DNA of 9,713 nt from a bacterium. GTDB lineage: Bacteria; SZUA-79; Acidulodesulfobacterales; Acidulodesulfobacteraceae. Position numbers and translations under genes: made by a program. The stretch lies in the NCBI GenBank assembly GCA_021788495.1, contig JAJYKQ010000039.1, positions 1 through 9,713 on the forward strand, given 5' to 3'. This document shows, one piece after another, positions 5,888-9,713 of this stretch (the first letter of the stretch is position 1; every line of letters starts with the position of its first letter). The notes under the pieces are model-generated. The model was not told where the DNA came from and made no database searches. It saw only the letters and a program-made list of their open reading frames with translations.

Positions 5888-6142
5888 ATGTGCGACGAAC
5901 ATCATTTAGACGACGCTTTAAGCGAAGAAACCAGAAACTTAGAAATGGCAAGACAATCGCTTATTGAAGAATTTCAAGCAATTAACTGGTATCAGGAAAG
6001 AATAGAATACACCGCCGACGAAGAATTAAAACATATTCTTGCGCATAATAGAGACGAAGAAAAAGAGCATGCCGCAATGCTTATGGAATATATAAGAAAA
6101 CACGACAAGGTTCAGGACGACAAATTTCTTCATCACGATTAA
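5888..6142 (+). CDS. Encapsulated-ferritin-like (EncFtn family) protein
   Basis: This 84-residue two-helix protein closely resembles EncFtn, a half-size ferritin that forms the ferroxidase site between two subunits and normally oxidises Fe(II) inside an encapsulin shell. Helix 1 carries the metal residue E28 with W34 and Y35 in AINWYQERIE. Helix 2 has the family signature ILAHNRDEEKEHAAM at 50-64, including E58 and H61, which align with the ferroxidase ligands E62 and H65 of the Rhodospirillum rubrum protein. Both ends are histidine-bearing (MCDEHH at the start, HHD at the end). The protein stops soon after helix 2, lacking the long tail with an encapsulin-targeting peptide, and no encapsulin gene is in the window. 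ATG follows AAGGGGGA by 7 bases. It diverges from usp and is followed by the SRP RNA gene. A generic rubrerythrin-like ferritin is less likely. Confidence 0.9.
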   Translation: MCDEHHLDDALSEETRNLEMARQSLIEEFQAINWYQERIEYTADEELKHILAHNRDEEKEHAAMLMEYIRKHDKVQDDKFLHHD

Positions 6143-6152
6143 AAAATAATGC

Positions 6153-6181
6153 TTTTTAAAACTACTCGTCTATGCTATAAT
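6153..6181 (+). promoter_or_regulatory. Promoter of the SRP RNA gene
   Basis: A perfect TATAAT (6176-6181) with TGC extension (6173-6175) lies 6 bases before the predicted RNA 5' end at 6188. The -35 region at 17-base spacing is only TTTTTA (6153-6158), so the extended -10 probably carries the promoter. The same nonamer, TGCTATAAT, is found before the ferritin-like gene. Confidence 0.65.
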
Positions 6182-6187
6182 CTTATA

Positions 6188-6286
6188 GAGTAATCCGAAG
6201 GTACGGTATTAAGGCCGAAAACCCCGCCAGGTTCGAAAGAAAGCAACGGTATCGATTCGAGGTGCGCGTATTTAATCGGATTACTC
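6188..6286 (+). ncRNA. ffs: Signal recognition particle RNA, small bacterial (4.5S) type
   Basis: This RNA scaffold binds Ffh and FtsY for co-translational membrane targeting. A perfect 11-bp closing stem pairs GAGTAATCCGA (6188-6198) with TCGGATTACTC (6276-6286). The apical domain has the universal SRP core: CAGG (6228-6231), TTC closing a GAAA tetraloop, GAA, then AAGCA on the 3' side, flanked by CCG and CGG that pair. In Escherichia coli the corresponding segment is TCC-GGAA-GGA, so the change to TTC-GAAA-GAA preserves pairing. The length of about 99 bases means no Alu domain. A promoter and a terminal T-run frame it exactly. Ends are inferred from the stem and may differ by a few bases. 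Confidence 0.93.
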
Positions 6287-6293
6287 TTTTTTT
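6276..6293 (+). terminator. Intrinsic terminator of the SRP RNA
   Basis: The 3' strand of the 11-bp closing stem (6276-6286) runs straight into seven T residues (6287-6293). Stem and T-run together make an intrinsic terminator, so the mature RNA 3' end and the terminator coincide. Confidence 0.65.
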
Positions 6294-6306
6294 ATTGTAT
6301 ATTATA

Positions 6307-6337
6307 TTGACTATAGCTATTTTTTCGTCGGTAAAAT
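6307..6337 (+). promoter_or_regulatory. Weak promoter candidate for the iorAB-paaK operon
   Basis: TTGACT (6307-6312) and TAAAAT (6332-6337) with a 19-base spacer are the best pair in the 157 bases between the SRP RNA terminator and iorA. They imply a leader of about 107 bases. No riboswitch or T-box feature is seen in it. The spacing is long, so this is tentative. Confidence 0.3.
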
Positions 6338-6450
6338 ATGCAATTATATATAATTCTTTAGTTTTCCCTTTATTTTTTTATTCATCTGCTTTATTTATAT
6401 TGCTGTATAAAAATATATAACGTAAAAAAAATAAATACGGGCGTAATTTT

Positions 6451-8316
6451 TTGCTTAATAAAACTTTAGACTACTCAAAATTACTTCTTACCGGAAATGA
6501 AGCAATCGCTTTAGGCGGAGCAAAAGCAGGCGTTTACACGGCAGTCGGCTACCCCGGAACGCCGAGTTCCGAAATACTTCCTTATTTATCTAAATTAAAC
6601 TGCGGAGCAACGGTAAACTGGTCTATCAACGAAAAAACCGCGTTGGAAATAGCGATAGGAACGTCCATCGGCTGTAAAAGAGCAATGTTTACCACTAAAC
6701 ACGTCGGCTTAAACGTTGCTTCAGACCCGCTTATGACTCTTGCGCTTACGGGAGTAAGGGGAGGATTAGTCGTAGTTACCGCCGACGACCCCGGAATGCA
6801 CAGCTCTCAAAACGAACAGGATAACAGGCTTTATTCAAAATTTGCTAAAATACCTATGTTCGAACCTTCCGACAGCCAGGAATGTTTAGATTTTACTTCA
6901 AAAGCTTTCGACGTAAGCGAAGAATTCGATACTCCGGTTATTTTAAGAACTACTACGAGAATATCCCATTCAAGAAGCGTCGCCGTTTTTTCAGGCAAAT
7001 TTACGCCGCCGGAAGAACTGAAAAATACGAAAAATACTTACAAAAAAGATACTGAAAAATTTGTAATGGTTCCTATTTATGCAAGAAAAAGACATAAAGC
7101 CGCTTTAGAAAGGTTAAAACGGCTCAAAGATTTTTCTAACCGTTCAGGATTAAACTATGCCGAATATAACGATAAAGAATTCGGCATAATAACAAGCGGC
7201 ATTTCTTATCAGTACGCTAAAGAAATTGCTCCTTTTGCGTCATTTTTAAAACTGTCTTTTTCTTATCCGCTTCCGGATTTATTAATTAAAGATTTTGTAA
7301 AAAACGTTAAAAACATAGTTATAATTGAAGAATTAGAGCCTTTTATCCAAAACGAAATCGCTTCGCTCGGCATAGAGTTAAAAGGAAAAGAATATTTTCC
7401 GCAGGACGGAGAATTTAATCCGGATATCATATTATCAGGACTTAAAAAAGCAGGCTTTTTTAAAGGCAAAAAAACGGCGGGTAAAGAAAAAGATGCAGAC
7501 AAAAGCGTCCGCATTAGTTTACGCAATAATCTGCCGCCGAGATTTCCCGCTTTGTGCAGCGGATGCCCTCATACTTCGGTATTTTACGCTCTTAAAAAAT
7601 TAAAAGTTCCCGTTATGGGCGATATAGGATGCTATACCCTCGGAGCGCTTCCGCCTCTTAGTTCTATGGACAGCTGCATTTCGATGGGACTTGCGTTCGG
7701 CGCGGCGCAAGGTTTGTCGCTTACAAAATCTTCGCATAAAAAAACCGTAGGAATTATGGGCGATTCTACGTTCTTTCATTCCGGCATAACTTCTCTTATA
7801 GACGCAAAATATAATAATGCAAAATTTACAGCTATTATTTTGGATAACTCCACTACGGCGATGACCGGAGGACAGGATCATCCAGGAACGGGGAAAAACC
7901 TTTCTTTTAACCGATCCATTTCAAATAAAATAGATATTAAAAAAATTATAGAAGGAATAGGTATAGAAGAAATTTTCGTCATAGACCCGTACGATTACAA
8001 TGAAACGCTTAAGACTTTAAAAAAAGCGCTTGATTCAAACAATCTTAACGCAGTTATAACCGACAGACCTTGCGTATTATACCCCAAAAAAATAGATACC
8101 GGAAAAAAATTTAAAATATCGGACGGATGTACCGGATGCGATTTATGTATGCAGACCGGGTGTCCGTCTATACGCTTGCCGTACGATAAGACAGTCCGCA
8201 TAAACGCTAAGAACGGAATAAAACCTGTTCCTTTTATAGATTCGTCCTGTATAGGATGTTCTATATGCAAAGATATATGCGTTTTTAACTTTATCGAAGA
8301 AATAAGGCAATCTTAA
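6451..8316 (+). CDS. iorA: Indolepyruvate ferredoxin oxidoreductase, alpha subunit
   Basis: This large catalytic subunit carries thiamine pyrophosphate and iron-sulfur clusters. With IorB it converts aryl-pyruvates (indolepyruvate, phenylpyruvate) plus CoA and oxidised ferredoxin to aryl-acetyl-CoA, CO2 and reduced ferredoxin, reversibly. The N-terminal pyrimidine-binding domain shows GYPGTPSSEILPY at 33-45 and TADDPGMHSSQNEQDNR at 110-126. The pyrophosphate domain has CSGCPHT (369-375), GDIGCYTLG (390-398) and GDST (437-440) running to LDNSTTAMTG (464-473). The C-terminus has two cluster motifs: C560, C563, C566, C571 (CX2CX2CX4CP) and C600, C603, C606, C610 (CX2CX2CX3C). The 621 residues are full length. 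TTG at 6451 is the only plausible start, since the frame has a TAA at 6418-6420 and no ATG or GTG between. Its ribosome site is weak (GGGCG). Confidence 0.96.
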   Translation: MLNKTLDYSKLLLTGNEAIALGGAKAGVYTAVGYPGTPSSEILPYLSKLNCGATVNWSINEKTALEIAIGTSIGCKRAMFTTKHVGLNVASDPLMTLALTGVRGGLVVVTADDPGMHSSQNEQDNRLYSKFAKIPMFEPSDSQECLDFTSKAFDVSEEFDTPVILRTTTRISHSRSVAVFSGKFTPPEELKNTKNTYKKDTEKFVMVPIYARKRHKAALERLKRLKDFSNRSGLNYAEYNDKEFGIITSGISYQYAKEIAPFASFLKLSFSYPLPDLLIKDFVKNVKNIVIIEELEPFIQNEIASLGIELKGKEYFPQDGEFNPDIILSGLKKAGFFKGKKTAGKEKDADKSVRISLRNNLPPRFPALCSGCPHTSVFYALKKLKVPVMGDIGCYTLGALPPLSSMDSCISMGLAFGAAQGLSLTKSSHKKTVGIMGDSTFFHSGITSLIDAKYNNAKFTAIILDNSTTAMTGGQDHPGTGKNLSFNRSISNKIDIKKIIEGIGIEEIFVIDPYDYNETLKTLKKALDSNNLNAVITDRPCVLYPKKIDTGKKFKISDGCTGCDLCMQTGCPSIRLPYDKTVRINAKNGIKPVPFIDSSCIGCSICKDICVFNFIEEIRQS

Positions 8317-8389
8317 TTTTTAATATAATTAAATAAAACATAGAATAAATTAGATAATAAATTAAAACTGCTTAAATAAATTTAAACAA

Positions 8390-8995
8390 ATGGGCGATTC
8401 AACACAAAACATATTAATTTGCGGAATAGGAGGGCAGGGCGTCGTACTTGCCGGTAAGATTATCAGCCTCGCGGCGTTTGAAAGCGGTATGGATATTAAA
8501 ACGTCGGAAGTTCACGGAATGTCGCAGAGGGGAGGTTCGGTTTCAACGCATATAAGGTTAGGAAAAAAAATATTTTCCCCGCTGATACCGGAAAACGGCG
8601 CTACGGCGATTCTTTCTTTCGATATTTATGAAACCTTAAGATATACAAGCAGTTTCGCAAACAAAAATACGATAATAGTTTCGTCTAACGACGGCAAAAC
8701 GCCGGCGTGGACTTCTAAAACCAAAAATGATACAATCATAAATAATTTTACCGATATATATTCTATCGCCTCGCTTTTAAAAGACAATTTTAAATCTTTG
8801 ACTCTTTTGGACGATAAACAGATTGCCGAAAATCTAGGGAACGTCAAAGTTTCAAATATTATACTTATAGGAGCGTTATCGGTTTTTACGGATATAAAAG
8901 AAGATATTTGGCTAAAAACTATTGAAACAAACGTTCCCGAAAAAACCGTAGATTTAAATATTAAGGCATTTATAAAAGGCAGAACTTCATTATGA
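8390..8995 (+). CDS. iorB: Indolepyruvate ferredoxin oxidoreductase, beta subunit
   Basis: IorB is the small (gamma-like) subunit of the 2-oxoacid:ferredoxin oxidoreductase and probably shapes the CoA and substrate site of the IorAB complex. The 201-residue length is typical. The N-terminal signature ILICGIGGQGVVLAGKI is at 8-24, and the conserved SEVHGMSQRGGSVSTHIR at 39-56. IPENGATAILSFDIYETLR (66-84) is also characteristic of the family. It follows iorA after 73 almost purely A/T bases and has no visible Shine-Dalgarno site before the ATG, although the start is well placed just before strand 1. Its TGA overlaps the paaK start (ATGA), indicating one transcript and coupled translation. Confidence 0.95.
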   Translation: MGDSTQNILICGIGGQGVVLAGKIISLAAFESGMDIKTSEVHGMSQRGGSVSTHIRLGKKIFSPLIPENGATAILSFDIYETLRYTSSFANKNTIIVSSNDGKTPAWTSKTKNDTIINNFTDIYSIASLLKDNFKSLTLLDDKQIAENLGNVKVSNIILIGALSVFTDIKEDIWLKTIETNVPEKTVDLNIKAFIKGRTSL

Positions 8996-9713
8996 ATATA
9001 AAATATTACGAAAAAAAATACGAAACTATCGACCGTTCCGAACTTTCGCAGATTCAAACGGAAAGATTGAAAAAAACGTTAAAACTAATATTTTCCGGGG
9101 GCGGTTTTTTAAAAACAAGATTAAAGGAATACGGAATAAAAAATTTAAGCGGCATCGAAAAAATAAAATCGATTGATGAGTTAAAGAATATGCCGTTTAC
9201 CTATAAATCCGACCTCGTAAACAATTATCCCTTCGGAATTTTTTCTCAGCCTTTAAATAAAATAATAAGAATACATGCATCGTCGGGAACTACCGGAAAA
9301 CCTATTATAGCCGGATATACAAAAAACGATATCAAAATATGGTCTAAGTTAATGGCGAGAGTTTTTTGCGCCGCGGGTATTTCTAAAAAAGATATAGCGC
9401 AGAATGCTTACGGTTACGGGCTTTTTACCGGAGGTTTAGGGTTTCATTACGGGGCGCAGGAATTAGGTTTAATGATTATTCCTATGTCGACGGGTTTTAC
9501 GGAAAGACAGCTTACCATGATGCAGGACGTCGGCGCAACTGTTCTTTTCTGTACACCTTCTTACGCTCTTTTTCTCTCCGAAGAAATAAATAAAAAAATT
9601 AGCGATAAATCAAATATTAAATTAAAAAAAGGTATTTTCGGAGCGGAACCATGGTCTGACGAACTCAGACAAAAAATAGAAAGCTCGCTTAAAATAGATG
9701 CGTACGATATATA
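8992..9713 (+). CDS. paaK: Phenylacetate-CoA ligase (partial, 3' end beyond window)
   Basis: Only the first 240 codons are present, running off the right edge without a stop; full family members are roughly 430 residues. PaaK activates phenylacetate or other aryl-acetates to the CoA thioester through an acyl-adenylate, using ATP and giving AMP and pyrophosphate. The ATP/AMP loop is RIHASSGTTGKP at 93-104. NAYGYGLFTGGLGFHYGAQE at 138-157 is highly typical of PaaK, as are VIP-like MIIPMSTGFTERQ (161-173), CTPSYALFL (187-195) and FGAEPWSDELR (216-226). The ATG overlaps the iorB stop by 4 bases. Linkage to iorAB suggests interconversion of aryl-acetates, aryl-acetyl-CoA and aryl-pyruvates. Substrate preference cannot be read from the sequence. 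Confidence 0.94.
   Translation, partial: MNIKYYEKKYETIDRSELSQIQTERLKKTLKLIFSGGGFLKTRLKEYGIKNLSGIEKIKSIDELKNMPFTYKSDLVNNYPFGIFSQPLNKIIRIHASSGTTGKPIIAGYTKNDIKIWSKLMARVFCAAGISKKDIAQNAYGYGLFTGGLGFHYGAQELGLMIIPMSTGFTERQLTMMQDVGATVLFCTPSYALFLSEEINKKISDKSNIKLKKGIFGAEPWSDELRQKIESSLKIDAYDI

Noticed and set aside
6295..6420. Frame for a hydrophobic 42-residue peptide starting at TTG, with membrane-like composition, upstream of iorA
   Set aside because: It has no ribosome site and starts right after the SRP RNA T-run. T-rich DNA gives Phe/Leu/Ile-rich frames by chance.
6338..6450. Leader of iorA examined for a T-box or aromatic amino acid riboswitch
   Set aside because: No T-box core, specifier stem or strong hairpin is visible. 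It is unstructured AT-rich sequence.
6143..6450. Searched for an encapsulin gene or a displaced EncFtn tail after the ferritin-like gene
   Set aside because: The region holds only the SRP RNA gene and AT-rich spacer. No encapsulin-like or targeting-peptide coding sequence is seen.
7263..8270. Three minus-strand open frames inside iorA
   Set aside because: All are antisense to the conserved pyrophosphate and iron-sulfur regions of IorA, with no recognisable domain.
8626..9057. Minus-strand open frame of 143 codons
   Set aside because: It is antisense to iorB and paaK, both of which have strong family signatures. It looks like an antisense shadow.

Overview
The window is AT-rich bacterial chromosome with normal protein-coding density and no mobile element, CRISPR array or phage gene. 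It suggests a chemotactic, anaerobic or microaerophilic bacterium: it carries a ferredoxin-dependent 2-oxoacid oxidoreductase, a probable di-iron oxygen sensor paired with a cytoplasmic chemoreceptor, and a ferritin of the encapsulated type. The style (TTG starts, AT-rich codons, iorAB-paaK cluster) recalls Desulfobacterota-like or related anaerobic lineages, but the lineage cannot be fixed from this sequence alone.

Positions 1-1690, minus strand, hold housekeeping genes: scpB (chromosome segregation), then rpe (ribulose-phosphate 3-epimerase), then a tRNA-Pro(CGG). A strong intrinsic terminator at 1682-1713 separates them from the next minus-strand block.

Positions 1802-5747, also minus strand, read in order of transcription: a universal stress protein, a large FAD-dependent oxidoreductase 12 bases behind it, a short soluble methyl-accepting chemotaxis protein with no membrane or ligand-binding domain, and an oxygen-binding di-iron (ODP-type) metallo-beta-lactamase-fold protein. 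The last two match the known ODP/cytoplasmic-receptor pairing, in which the di-iron protein supplies the sensor that the receptor lacks.

From 5748 the direction reverses. A 140-base divergent region carries back-to-back promoter candidates and a 14-base perfect palindrome, and leads into a small ferritin-like gene of the encapsulated-ferritin family. No encapsulin gene is nearby. A bacterial signal recognition particle RNA (4.5S type), usually missed by protein-based annotation, follows at about 6188-6286 with its own promoter and terminator.

Positions 6451-9713, plus strand, form an iorA-iorB-paaK operon. IorAB interconverts aryl-pyruvates and aryl-acetyl-CoA with ferredoxin, and PaaK makes the CoA thioester from aryl-acetates, so the set can serve either degradation or reductive assimilation of aromatic acids. 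paaK runs off the right edge.

The most interesting parts are the ODP-chemoreceptor pair with its unusually short receptor, the encapsulated-type ferritin without partner or targeting tail, and the shared divergent control region linking the stress genes and the ferritin.
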